This document shows, one piece after another, positions 35,637 to 43,043 of a DNA stretch of 64,000 bases. The notes beneath the pieces were generated by a model. The model was given only the letters and a program-made list of their open reading frames with translations. It was not told the DNA's origin and did no database searches. Source of the stretch: Hymenobacter metallicola (GTDB taxonomy: Bacteria; Bacteroidota; Bacteroidia; Cytophagales; Hymenobacteraceae); NCBI RefSeq assembly GCF_004745645.1, contig NZ_SRMB01000007.1:1-64000 (forward strand). Reading direction: 5' to 3'. The first letter of the stretch is position 1. The number at the start of each line of letters is the position of its first letter. A program made the translations under genes and the position numbers.

Positions 35637-36746
35637 TTACAGATTGTTTTTGGCGGCTATGGCCGTAGCGGTGTAATCCGTGAAGACGCCGTCGAGGCCC
35701 AGGGAATAGAAATTTTTGTACTCGGCCTGGGGGTCATTGTCGTAGTCCTTGAGCAGGTAGCGGCTTTCATCCCGAAACGTGTAGGCGTGCACGGCCAGCC
35801 CGCGCTGGTGGGCCCGCTCAATGAGGGTGGTAGCGGGCAGCTTCTTGTCGGTGGTGTAGGGCTGGATGTAGGGTTTCCAGGGCCCAATGCCCACGGCGTA
35901 GGTTTTGATAAAGTCCAGGCCCGCGTCGGTGGTCAAATCCAGGAAGGTGCGCGCGTCGCCGGCCACCACGAAGTCGTAGGGCTGGGCGTAGGGGGCTTTC
36001 ATCACCAGGTTGCCGCTGGCGTCCACGTCGTCGGCGTCGAGGAGCTGAATCAGCTTCAGGGGCGACTTCAGGTGCAGGGCGCGCAGGTTGCCAACCTCAA
36101 ACGACTGGACGTACACCGGGGCCTCCTTGCTGTTCCAGCCCGCCTGGGTCAGAATTTCCAGCAGCTTGTCAGTTATCGGCAGGCCCAGGGCTTCGTGAAA
36201 CGTGGGGTGCTTGGTTTCGGGATACACCCCGATAACCCGTCCTTTGGCCGTGGTCTGGGCTTTGGCCAGGTCAATGACTTCCTGAAAGGTTGGTATCAGA
36301 AACTGCCCGTTGTACTGCTGGCTCCGGTCGGCCATGGCTTGCACGGCCCGCAGCGTCTTGATTTCGGCCAGGGTAAAGTCGCTCACAAACCAGTCGTTGT
36401 AGGCCACGCCATCCACCACTTTCGTGGTTTTGCGGCTGGCAAACTGGGGCAGCTGGGCCACGTTGGTGGTGCCCGAGAGCATGGGTTCGTGCCGGCACAC
36501 CAGCACCTGGTCCTTGGTCAGCACCACATCCGACTCGATAAAGTCGGCGCCCTGGTCGATGGCCAGCTGGTAAGATTCCAGGGTGTGTTCGGGGCGCAGG
36601 CCGGAAGCGCCGCGGTGGGCAATAATCAGGGGCGCTTTGCCGTCGAGGGTGCGGTAGGTAGTAGGTGTCATAGGGTCGTCGTTATCCTGGCAGGCACTCA
36701 GGCCGGTCCAACCGATAACGGTCAGCAATAACAGCGCTTTTTTCAT
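35637..36746 (-). CDS. glpQ: Glycerophosphodiester phosphodiesterase, lipoprotein
   Basis: 369 residues, lipoprotein signal ending LSAC (Cys19). The GDPD domain has the metal and catalytic pattern His44 (AHRGASG), Glu53 (RPEHT), Glu71 and Asp73 (FIESDV) and His86 (CRHEPM). The insert after the second strand and the overall length match periplasmic GlpQ rather than cytoplasmic UgpQ. It hydrolyses glycerophosphodiesters to glycerol-3-phosphate and an alcohol in the envelope. No glpT or ugp transport genes adjoin. Confidence 0.9.
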   Translation of the reverse strand: MKKALLLLTVIGWTGLSACQDNDDPMTPTTYRTLDGKAPLIIAHRGASGLRPEHTLESYQLAIDQGADFIESDVVLTKDQVLVCRHEPMLSGTTNVAQLPQFASRKTTKVVDGVAYNDWFVSDFTLAEIKTLRAVQAMADRSQQYNGQFLIPTFQEVIDLAKAQTTAKGRVIGVYPETKHPTFHEALGLPITDKLLEILTQAGWNSKEAPVYVQSFEVGNLRALHLKSPLKLIQLLDADDVDASGNLVMKAPYAQPYDFVVAGDARTFLDLTTDAGLDFIKTYAVGIGPWKPYIQPYTTDKKLPATTLIERAHQRGLAVHAYTFRDESRYLLKDYDNDPQAEYKNFYSLGLDGVFTDYTATAIAAKNNL

Positions 36747-36841
36747 AGGGTGGCGTAAATGGTAGTACGCCGCAAAGCTGACGCCCCAATATCACCCCTG
36801 AATTACCGCGCGGTTATCAAATTGGCAGCCCCTTCCCAGCC

Positions 36842-37318
36842 CTAACCCAGATACTGATACAGCATGCCCGCGGCAGCCTGCAGCAAGGGCATGTCGGTGG
36901 TGCGCTCCTCGCAGCGCTGCATGTCGTAGTGGCACAGCGTCCCGAAGGCCTTGCCCTGGGTATCCCGAATCAGCACCCCGCAGTACGACACCACGGGCGT
37001 GGAAATAACGCCTTGTACGCGGGGGTCAACGGACGCATCGGTGATTTCCAGGGGCGCCTGCTGCTGGCCGACCAAGGAGCAGTATGTTTCGCCCATGGGC
37101 GCGTCGCCGCCTTTCTGCACGGTGGGCTGGAACCGGTCGAACAGGGCCACGTTGCGCAGCATGTCTGCGTCGAAGCGAAAAACCCCGGTATACTGGTGCG
37201 GCGTGCGGCCATTGAGGTAGCGCAGGGCGGCATGCACGCCCTGCTGCCGAAGCAAGGCGGCAAACTCCCCTATTTCACGCTGCATGAGGGCATCGGGGGC
37301 TTCGGAAGGACTGGTCAT
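36842..37318 (-). CDS. GAF domain-containing protein
   Basis: 158 residues consisting essentially of a single GAF sensor domain (ALRYLNGRTPHQYTGVFRFD, GETYCSLVGQQQAPLEITDA, YCGVLIRDTQGKAFGTLCHYD). No output domain is present. Small stand-alone GAF proteins may sense small ligands or light/redox state; the ligand is not evident. The ATG at 37318 (MTSPSEAP) is preferred over the open frame up to 37423. Confidence 0.8.
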   Translation of the reverse strand: MTSPSEAPDALMQREIGEFAALLRQQGVHAALRYLNGRTPHQYTGVFRFDADMLRNVALFDRFQPTVQKGGDAPMGETYCSLVGQQQAPLEITDASVDPRVQGVISTPVVSYCGVLIRDTQGKAFGTLCHYDMQRCEERTTDMPLLQAAAGMLYQYLG

Positions 37319-37580
37319 AATAACGTAGGTGTGGTAGCAGAGGCCCCGGCGGCTGGAGGGCGCGAGGGGTAGGTAATTCGAATGATACCCGCAAGATACG
37401 ACACCGCGCGTTGTACATATCATCCGGGGGCTCTACTCCGGGCCTGCACTTTTCGCCGCCAGCCCCGGCCCTGACCAATCTCCGCGGCAGTACTGGCCCG
37501 CCGCCAATGCACTACCTTTACGTGGTGGGCCGGCTATGCTGGTTGCCCCGGGTATTGGTTCGGCTTCAACCTCTTCGTGC

Positions 37581-38177
37581 ATGCGCATCTTGGCCCTTGT
37601 TCTCTGCCTGCTCACTTACGCCGGGTGTGCCCAGGCCCAGCAGGAAAGCACGGTTTACACCACCACGGAAGGCATTATCCAAACGGCGGCGGGGGCTTCG
37701 GTGGTCGTGAACGACTACAAGGGCACGGGCCTGAACTTTCGTCTCAACTTCGGCCAAGCCACTGCCGTAGCCACCGACCGGCCGCTGCTGTACCTGGTGA
37801 ATGACCTGATGCTGCAAGCCATTGTAGTACCGGCCGAGCATTTCCAAGCCGCCACGCCCCAGCAAACCCTGCAGGGCTACATTGCCCACGAAGCCGAGTA
37901 CCTGAACGAGGCCATTGGCCACCCCGTTGTGCCCAAGGTAGAAACGGTGCGGCTTTCCAAGACGCAAACCGCCGAGCTGTGGACCTACCCCATGCCCGCG
38001 GGCATGAACGAGGAAGTCACCCAGCAGATCTTTCTCAATTTCCTGCACGGGGAATTTATCATCGGCCTGGGCTCGGCTCAGTACAAAGGCCAGAGCCCGG
38101 CCGCCATTCGCACCCTGCTGCTGACGACGGCCCGCTCCATGGTGTTTTCACCCTCGCCCCTGCCCACCGATAAGTAA
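37581..38177 (+). CDS. Hypothetical secreted protein
   Basis: 198 residues with a signal peptide ending AQAQ (about 1-20). The mature part is mixed alpha/beta without recognised motifs; a segment HEAEYLNEAIGHPVVPKVETVRL is notable. It has no sorting domain or lipobox beyond GCAQ, where Cys could in principle be lipidated. No family recognised. Confidence 0.65.
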   Translation: MRILALVLCLLTYAGCAQAQQESTVYTTTEGIIQTAAGASVVVNDYKGTGLNFRLNFGQATAVATDRPLLYLVNDLMLQAIVVPAEHFQAATPQQTLQGYIAHEAEYLNEAIGHPVVPKVETVRLSKTQTAELWTYPMPAGMNEEVTQQIFLNFLHGEFIIGLGSAQYKGQSPAAIRTLLLTTARSMVFSPSPLPTDK

Positions 38178-38528
38178 GCGGAGCGCGGGCTTCGACCGGC
38201 AGCTCGGTGCTGATGGCAATGCGGTAGCCTGCTGGTACACGGCATTCGACACCCCGCCCCAGCTGATGAGCGCCACTTCTTCGGCGAAGGCCAGCAGCGC
38301 CTTTTCCTCGGCCGTAAACAAGGCGGTGCTCGGTTTCGTCATCCTGGCTGGCTGTGCCTGTCGGATACAGTAGGCGCCGCTGGCTTTATTCTACGGCAGT
38401 TGCCGCACCCGGCCCGTATAAGCCCCGAATGCCCCGTTCGCGAAACCGCCATAACTTGCCGCCAAGTTGGGCCGAGCCAAAACGCGTAAGCCTTCAACAA
38501 TCAACATCGAGTAACGAACAGAGACACT
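38178..38528. other. Intergenic region with gene remnant
   Basis: 351 bases before the DUF808 gene. Apart from the AhpD-like remnant (38226-38342) it shows no coding potential, terminator or promoter box that I can support. Confidence 0.4.
38226..38342 (-). pseudogene. Remnant of a carboxymuconolactone decarboxylase/AhpD-like gene
   Basis: The minus strand reads FTAEEKALLAFAEEVALI, then SWGGVSNAVYQQA, which resembles the helix pair after the active site of AhpD-like proteins (AxAxAEAxTLIxxGxVxxxVYxxA). The likeness starts near 38342 and fades near 38226, and the catalytic CxxC/His part is absent, so this is a decayed fragment rather than a working gene. Confidence 0.5.
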
Positions 38529-39464
38529 ATGGCTTCAGGTTTTTTTGCCCTGTTAGATGACATTTCCGCTTTGGTGAAAGTAAGCGCGGCCAGCTTAGAC
38601 GACGTGCCGGCCCAGGTTGCCAAAACCACCGGCAAGGTTTCGGGCATTGTTATCGACGACACGGCCGTTACGCCCAAGTACGTCGTCGGCCTCGACCCCT
38701 CCCGGGAGCTTTCCATCATCTACCGGATAGCCAAAAAGTCCCTGATCAACAAAATCCTGATTCTGAGCCCGGCAGCCCTGATACTGGGGTATTTTGCGCC
38801 CTGGGCCATCACGCCCATCCTCATGCTGGGCGGGGCCTATCTGTGCTTCGAGGGCTACGAAAAGGTCCACTCCATGTTTAGCCCCCACCACGACGTGGAC
38901 GTGGAAAGTGAGCAGGTCAAAACCATTACGCCCGAGGAGCTGGAAGAAGAACGCGTGGCCAGTGCCGTGCGCACCGACATCATCCTGTCGGCCGAAATCA
39001 TGGCCATTGCCTACAGCCAGGTCACCGGCCAGCCCATCATCAACCAGGTGGCCGTCATGCTGGCCGTGGCCGTATTTATCACCGTGGCCGTGTACGGCTT
39101 CGTGGGCCTGATTGTGAAAGCCGACGACATTGGCGTGCACCTGGCCCAGGAGAAATACGGCTCTACTACCCGAAAATTCGGCCGCGGCATGGTCAAGTTC
39201 ATGCCCCACTTCCTGAGCATCCTCAGCTACGTGGGCACGGCCGCCATGCTCTGGGTCGGCGCCGAAATCATCCTCCACGGCATTCCCTACACCGCCCACC
39301 TGCTGCACGAGCTGGAACTGGCCCTGGCCAATATCCCCGCCCTGGGCTGGCTGGCCAAGGTGCTCATCTGCGCCGTAGCCGGCCTACTCATTGGCTTCGT
39401 GGTCGAAAAGCTGGTGCTGCTGGTCAAGAAGGTGCTCGGCAAGGATACGCAAGCGGCCCACTAG
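38529..39464 (+). CDS. DUF808 family inner membrane protein (YedI-like)
   Basis: 311 residues. The start MASGFFALLDDISALVKVSA and the VAKTTGKVSGIVIDDTAV and GGAYLCFEGYEKV segments are characteristic of DUF808. Four to five hydrophobic segments (about 75-105, 150-195, 230-255, 265-290) place it in the inner membrane. Function unknown in the whole family. The repeat element at 39505 begins 40 bases after its stop. Confidence 0.9.
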   Translation: MASGFFALLDDISALVKVSAASLDDVPAQVAKTTGKVSGIVIDDTAVTPKYVVGLDPSRELSIIYRIAKKSLINKILILSPAALILGYFAPWAITPILMLGGAYLCFEGYEKVHSMFSPHHDVDVESEQVKTITPEELEEERVASAVRTDIILSAEIMAIAYSQVTGQPIINQVAVMLAVAVFITVAVYGFVGLIVKADDIGVHLAQEKYGSTTRKFGRGMVKFMPHFLSILSYVGTAAMLWVGAEIILHGIPYTAHLLHELELALANIPALGWLAKVLICAVAGLLIGFVVEKLVLLVKKVLGKDTQAAH

Positions 39465-39504
39465 CCCTGGCCGGCCTCTGGGGCCCGACCTAACATCTAC
39501 AGCC

Positions 39505-39605
39505 TGTAGAGACGCCTATTTGCGTCTCAATCGTTGCTGATGTTGTTTGCCCTGAATATGCAGGCGTTATCGTTCAACGCCGAGACGCAAGTATGCGTCT
39601 CTACA
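39505..39605. repeat. MITE-like 101-base inverted-repeat element
   Basis: Terminal arms TGTAGAGACGCCTATTTGCG (left, 39505 on) and their complement (right, to 39605) match in 22 of 24 positions. Each arm is itself hairpin-like (GAGACGC / GCGTCTC). Dispersed elements of the GTAGAGACGC type occur in intergenic DNA of this kind of genome. The internal 53 bases carry no gene. The right end lies 18 bases from the stop of the DinB gene. Confidence 0.7.
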
Positions 39606-39622
39606 TCGTTCCAGCCACGAAC

Positions 39623-40174
39623 TCACGGACTAAGCCAGCCTCCCAAGCGGCCCCGTCCCAGCCCCACCAGTACCAGGCGCCGGTGGTGCTGCACGTGGCC
39701 CAGCGTGAAGTAGAGCATCTGCCGCAAGGTCAGCTTGCCCAGCGCCGGGTGGGGCATCAACAAGGTATCCAGCTGCTCTTCCGAATAGCCCGCCGCCCGC
39801 GTCGTCAGCCGCGCTACTTCCGCCCGCAGCTGCTGGGGCAGCTCCCGCTGCTGGGCGGCCCCTGCTTCCTCCGGCAAAAACGCCTCCGTGGCCTTAAATC
39901 CTCCCGCCAGCACCTGCTCGTAGCGCGCCACGAGCTCCTCGTAGGTCCCGGCCGGCTCGTTGGTCTTGCCAAATAGCTCGCCCTGGGCCATGCCCGGCAG
40001 CGCCAGCGCCCCGGCCACCCGACTCACGCTCCGGATGATATGGTCCAGGTGCTGGCCGGCATTCCATTTCCCCGGGGGCTTGCGCAAAAAGTCATCGGCT
40101 GCAAGGGCCTCTACGGTTTCGGCAAAATCCTCGTGAGCGGCGGTAAGCGCCTCTAGTAGCTGCGGGGTAGTCAT
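39623..40174 (-). CDS. DinB family protein
   Basis: 183-residue DinB/YfiT-like four-helix protein. Histidines of the metal site are readable as HLDHII (about residues 42-45) and the C-terminal HVQHHRR motif. DinB-like proteins include thiol-dependent transferases such as bacillithiol transferases; the specific function here is unknown. Convergent to the DUF808 gene across the MITE-like repeat. Confidence 0.85.
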   Translation of the reverse strand: MTTPQLLEALTAAHEDFAETVEALAADDFLRKPPGKWNAGQHLDHIIRSVSRVAGALALPGMAQGELFGKTNEPAGTYEELVARYEQVLAGGFKATEAFLPEEAGAAQQRELPQQLRAEVARLTTRAAGYSEEQLDTLLMPHPALGKLTLRQMLYFTLGHVQHHRRLVLVGLGRGRLGGWLSP

Positions 40175-40633
40175 GGTAGAGCGCGGAGAAGTAGTGGGCG
40201 CAATACTACGCCGTTTTCCGTAGTGCCAGCTTCCCGCGGGCAGGCGGCAAACCCCGACCTACGGTCTCCAAAACGCCGCGGTGTAGTTTTCAAAACGCCG
40301 ACCGCCAGTCCAAACGATTCGCGGCCTGACTTCAAGCGTCCGGGGCGCGCCCCCCGTGCTTCGCGGTGTAGCTCCACTCGCCCCGGGCCTGGCTCCGGTC
40401 GTCCGCGGTATGATTTTCCGGCTCCGCGGCCTGGTTTCCGCGTTCCGCGGCGCGGTTTCAGTCGTGCGCGGCCCAGGCGCAGCGTTTCGCGGCACGGTCA
40501 CACTTTTTCGCTTCTACGGTTGTGCTAATTCCTCGAAATTCCCCTATTCTTAACTACCTGTTATGCCCTGTTCTACCGCTACCTATTCCGACGCTCGGTA
40601 TCCCTCTTTTTTATCCTTCTACCCCCGCTCAGT
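40175..40633. other. Intergenic region dominated by degenerate repeats
   Basis: 459 bases. The middle is the 21-base minisatellite (40277-40508). Frames on both strands stay open across it, but these are by-products of the repeat and lack conserved signals. The last 125 bases before 40634 are AT-richer and probably hold the promoter of the following gene. Confidence 0.5.
40277..40508. repeat. Degenerate 21-base tandem repeat (minisatellite)
   Basis: At least nine consecutive 21-base units from 40320 to 40508 keep exact register, each beginning CGCGG or a close variant, with two looser units before (from 40277). The consensus is roughly CGCGG-YSYRG-YTYCV-NNCGTY. Because 21 is a multiple of three, frames stay open; the minus strand reads a heptad xxPRxxx. 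Units differ at many positions, so it is old or evolves by mosaic exchange. Confidence 0.85.
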
Positions 40634-41335
40634 ATGCTTACCACCAAACAAGACAACCGCCTCACCGCGGCCGAAAACGTAGCCGCAACCCTCCAGCAAG
40701 ATCCCGCCTCCTACGCCGCCGACAAAGCCCTCCAGCAAATTACTCAGGAGCTGCACACCCTCCTCGCTGCCCTCCAGCCCCTGCGCCAAAAGGGCGTCCG
40801 TACCGCCAGCAAGGGCGCCGCCAAAACCAAGGGCCAGCGCCGCCAGCAGCTCGCCACCAGCGCCGCCGAAGTAGCCGGCGACCTGTACTCCTACGCCACC
40901 GACCAGCACAACCGCGCCCTGCAAACCAGCGCCGACTACAACTACTCCACCCTGCTGAAGATGCGCGCCACCGCCCTCACCGACCTCGTCCAGCACCTCT
41001 ACACCGAAGCCGAAACCCACCAAACTGCCCTGCTCGACTACGGCCTCACCCCCGCCCGCCTCCAGGAGCTCAAAGACGCCCTGGCCGCCTTCACCACCAC
41101 CAAAAACGACCCCCGCCAGCACATCACCGAAGGCAAAGCCGCCCGCCTCGCCATCAAGGAGCAGTTCAGCCAGCTCGCCACCCTGCTCGAAGACCGCCTC
41201 GACCGCAGCCTGCGCAAGTACGCCCGCTCCCACCCCGAGTTCTACCACCGCCTCACCGCCGCCCGCCAAGTAATAGACCGCCCCGGCAAACAGCAAGGCG
41301 GTGACAACGAAGAGCCCCCAACGAAACTACAGTAA
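40634..41335 (+). CDS. Hypothetical helical protein
   Basis: 233 residues, almost entirely predicted helix, with no signal peptide. Charged and glutamine-rich; likely coiled-coil or helical bundle (ALQQITQELHTLLAALQPL, KMRATALTDLVQHLYTEAE). No family recognised. Its third codon positions are heavily C (ctc, gcc, acc), more so than most genes in the window, which prefer ctg for leucine. A repeat-derived terminator follows. Confidence 0.75.
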   Translation: MLTTKQDNRLTAAENVAATLQQDPASYAADKALQQITQELHTLLAALQPLRQKGVRTASKGAAKTKGQRRQQLATSAAEVAGDLYSYATDQHNRALQTSADYNYSTLLKMRATALTDLVQHLYTEAETHQTALLDYGLTPARLQELKDALAAFTTTKNDPRQHITEGKAARLAIKEQFSQLATLLEDRLDRSLRKYARSHPEFYHRLTAARQVIDRPGKQQGGDNEEPPTKLQ

Positions 41336-41347
41336 CCCTCCCCACCC

Positions 41348-41408
41348 TGTCATCCTGAGTGTAGCGAAGCGGAACGAAGGACCTCTTGCGCTTCGCTGCT
41401 TTTTTTCT
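41348..41408 (+). repeat. Dispersed TGTCATCCTGAG repeat acting as terminator
   Basis: The element starts TGTCATCCTGAGTGTAGCGA, a dispersed intergenic repeat type of Bacteroidota. Within it the stem agcgaagcg (41363-41371) pairs with cgcttcgct (41389-41397) and is followed by seven T, so it can terminate transcription of the hypothetical gene. It also marks the left edge of the AT-rich islet. Confidence 0.7.
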
Positions 41409-41427
41409 TTGTTTTTCAATCTAATAC

Positions 41428-42177
41428 ATGATCTACTTATTACAAAAGTATTTATACAATGCATTTGCACATTACACTATTAAAAACAGAATAGAATATT
41501 TAAAATTGATACTAAGAATTCGAAAACCCACAAATATCAAAAAACAAACCGGCAATTACATAATATCCAATACATATATTATATCTTTACAAGACCACAT
41601 AAATAGAAGAGAATCATTTCTAAAACATCTTATAGCAGAAAGAAAAAAATTTTCTTTTATCAAAGCCATAGAAGGCAAAACACCTTATTACAAAGATATT
41701 CCCATAAGCAGAAGATCTTACAACTATCTTAACAAAGGAAGTATAGGATACTGGCTAAGCCACTACAAAACATGGGCTATTGCGCTAAACCAACACAACA
41801 ATTGCTCAATTATATTTGAAGATGACATTGTGTTAGTTGATAATTTTTATGAAAAACTTGACAAGGCAATAAAAATTATCCCTAATGATTTCGACATACT
41901 TTACCTCAATTCAGGGAATAAACAAATGAGAAATTATAGATACATAGTCAATAGCATATTCTTCATTCCATATCAGATAAGAAACGGAGCATATGCATAT
42001 GTCATATCAAGGTCTGGTATTGACAAACTTATGCATTACGTTCCAGGAGTTAGAGTGACCCGCGGAGGGATAGACTCTGCAATAGGCGCATTAATCAGAA
42101 ATAATATGATCAATGCATATCACCTCATTGATCCTTTGTGCTGGGTAAACTTTTCATATGTAAGTTCGACTAAATAG
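41428..42177 (+). CDS. Glycosyltransferase family 25 (LPS-type) protein
   Basis: 249-residue GT25-like glycosyltransferase. Family marks are TYIISLQDHINRRE near residue 50, GSIGYWLSHYKTW (about 104-116), the metal-binding Glu131-Asp132-Asp133 in FEDDIVLVDNF, and DILYLNSGN. GT25 enzymes add sugars to lipopolysaccharide or other surface glycans in the cytoplasm. The N-terminal 45 residues are basic and may lie on the membrane. AT-rich and unlike the neighbours. Acceptor and sugar are not evident. Confidence 0.85.
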   Translation: MIYLLQKYLYNAFAHYTIKNRIEYLKLILRIRKPTNIKKQTGNYIISNTYIISLQDHINRRESFLKHLIAERKKFSFIKAIEGKTPYYKDIPISRRSYNYLNKGSIGYWLSHYKTWAIALNQHNNCSIIFEDDIVLVDNFYEKLDKAIKIIPNDFDILYLNSGNKQMRNYRYIVNSIFFIPYQIRNGAYAYVISRSGIDKLMHYVPGVRVTRGGIDSAIGALIRNNMINAYHLIDPLCWVNFSYVSSTK

Positions 42178-42906
42178 ATGGAGCAACTTTTCACCACTGA
42201 ATCATTAAGTTTTTTAACAGTAACTCTCTTAGCTTTAGGAGTAGCTAAATTTATCATTTACTATAAATCATTCAACATTGCCATTCTGAGATATATAGAC
42301 CCTTCCGAGATAATAACATTGTTTGCAGACAACATACTAGCAGCAGCACCTATAATATTAGCAATAGCCTCCGCCTATATGTACAAAATATTACCGTTCA
42401 TACAAAGCAGCGCAAGCGTTAATTGCTCAGCAAGCGAGAGAAAATCAATGTATATCGAAATGCTATCAACACATTTTATTACACTATCCATATTAGCATC
42501 CATTGCTATAGCATTCAGCTTTACAAGAAAAAAGGTTACTATATTCGAAAGTCTAACTTATATACCATTATCCATATTGCTTATATATGTATTACCGATA
42601 ATGAGTCTCGAAACATCTCATAACTTCAAACAATTAAGCGCCATATTTTTAATAAATTCTTTTCTAATATTTAACTTCTTTTTTGTGATACTAATAGCAA
42701 CAGTAAACGAGATAAGAAAAGTCAAGAAAAATTACTACTTCCAAAATACTTATGTAAGCTTTGATGGTTTTGACATCCAATCTAATAGAAACACTTATTA
42801 CGTTGGGATGACGAAAAATTACATCTTTTTCTATACCGCAAGCGCAAAAGAATCAACAACTTATCCTGTCAGCAAGATTAAATGCATAAAACACAAGCCT
42901 GCATAG
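42178..42906 (+). CDS. Unknown multi-pass membrane protein
   Basis: 242 residues with about five hydrophobic segments (roughly 12-30, 48-70, 96-115, 124-142, 150-174) and a soluble, positively charged C-terminal domain (about 175-242). The ATG directly abuts the TAG of the glycosyltransferase, so the two are coupled. No family recognised. Composition is AT-rich like its partner. A small accessory or surface-modification protein is possible. Confidence 0.75.
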   Translation: MEQLFTTESLSFLTVTLLALGVAKFIIYYKSFNIAILRYIDPSEIITLFADNILAAAPIILAIASAYMYKILPFIQSSASVNCSASERKSMYIEMLSTHFITLSILASIAIAFSFTRKKVTIFESLTYIPLSILLIYVLPIMSLETSHNFKQLSAIFLINSFLIFNFFFVILIATVNEIRKVKKNYYFQNTYVSFDGFDIQSNRNTYYVGMTKNYIFFYTASAKESTTYPVSKIKCIKHKPA

Positions 42907-43043
42907 AGCCATTGTGTCACTCCAAGACGGCTCTGTTTTTACAAACCCCGCCAAAAAGTCAGTAAAACCACTTCTGCACCCCGTTTGCTAGTCCCCTCGT
43001 AGACCTTCCTAACCCGAAGCACCTACCAAGACTCTAGCAAGCC

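Larger units (their letters stand above)
41398..42910. mobile_element. AT-rich islet of probable foreign origin
   Basis: Base composition falls sharply from GC-rich to strongly AT-rich at about 41400 and returns at about 42910. Codons switch to A/T-ending (ata, aaa, tta, aga). It holds two genes with a zero-base junction. No integrase, transposase, tRNA or direct repeat is visible, so the mode of entry is unknown. Confidence 0.75.

Noticed and set aside
40320..40508. Possible CRISPR array
   Set aside because: Units are contiguous 21-base degenerate repeats with no unique spacers, and no cas genes are present.
40223..40528. Open frames on both strands through the minisatellite
   Set aside because: They result from a 21-base repeat that cannot shift frame; composition is simple (Pro/Arg) and no start signals or domains are seen.
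41398..42910. Transposon or insertion sequence
   Set aside because: No transposase, inverted ends or target duplication; only two cargo-like genes and an atypical composition.
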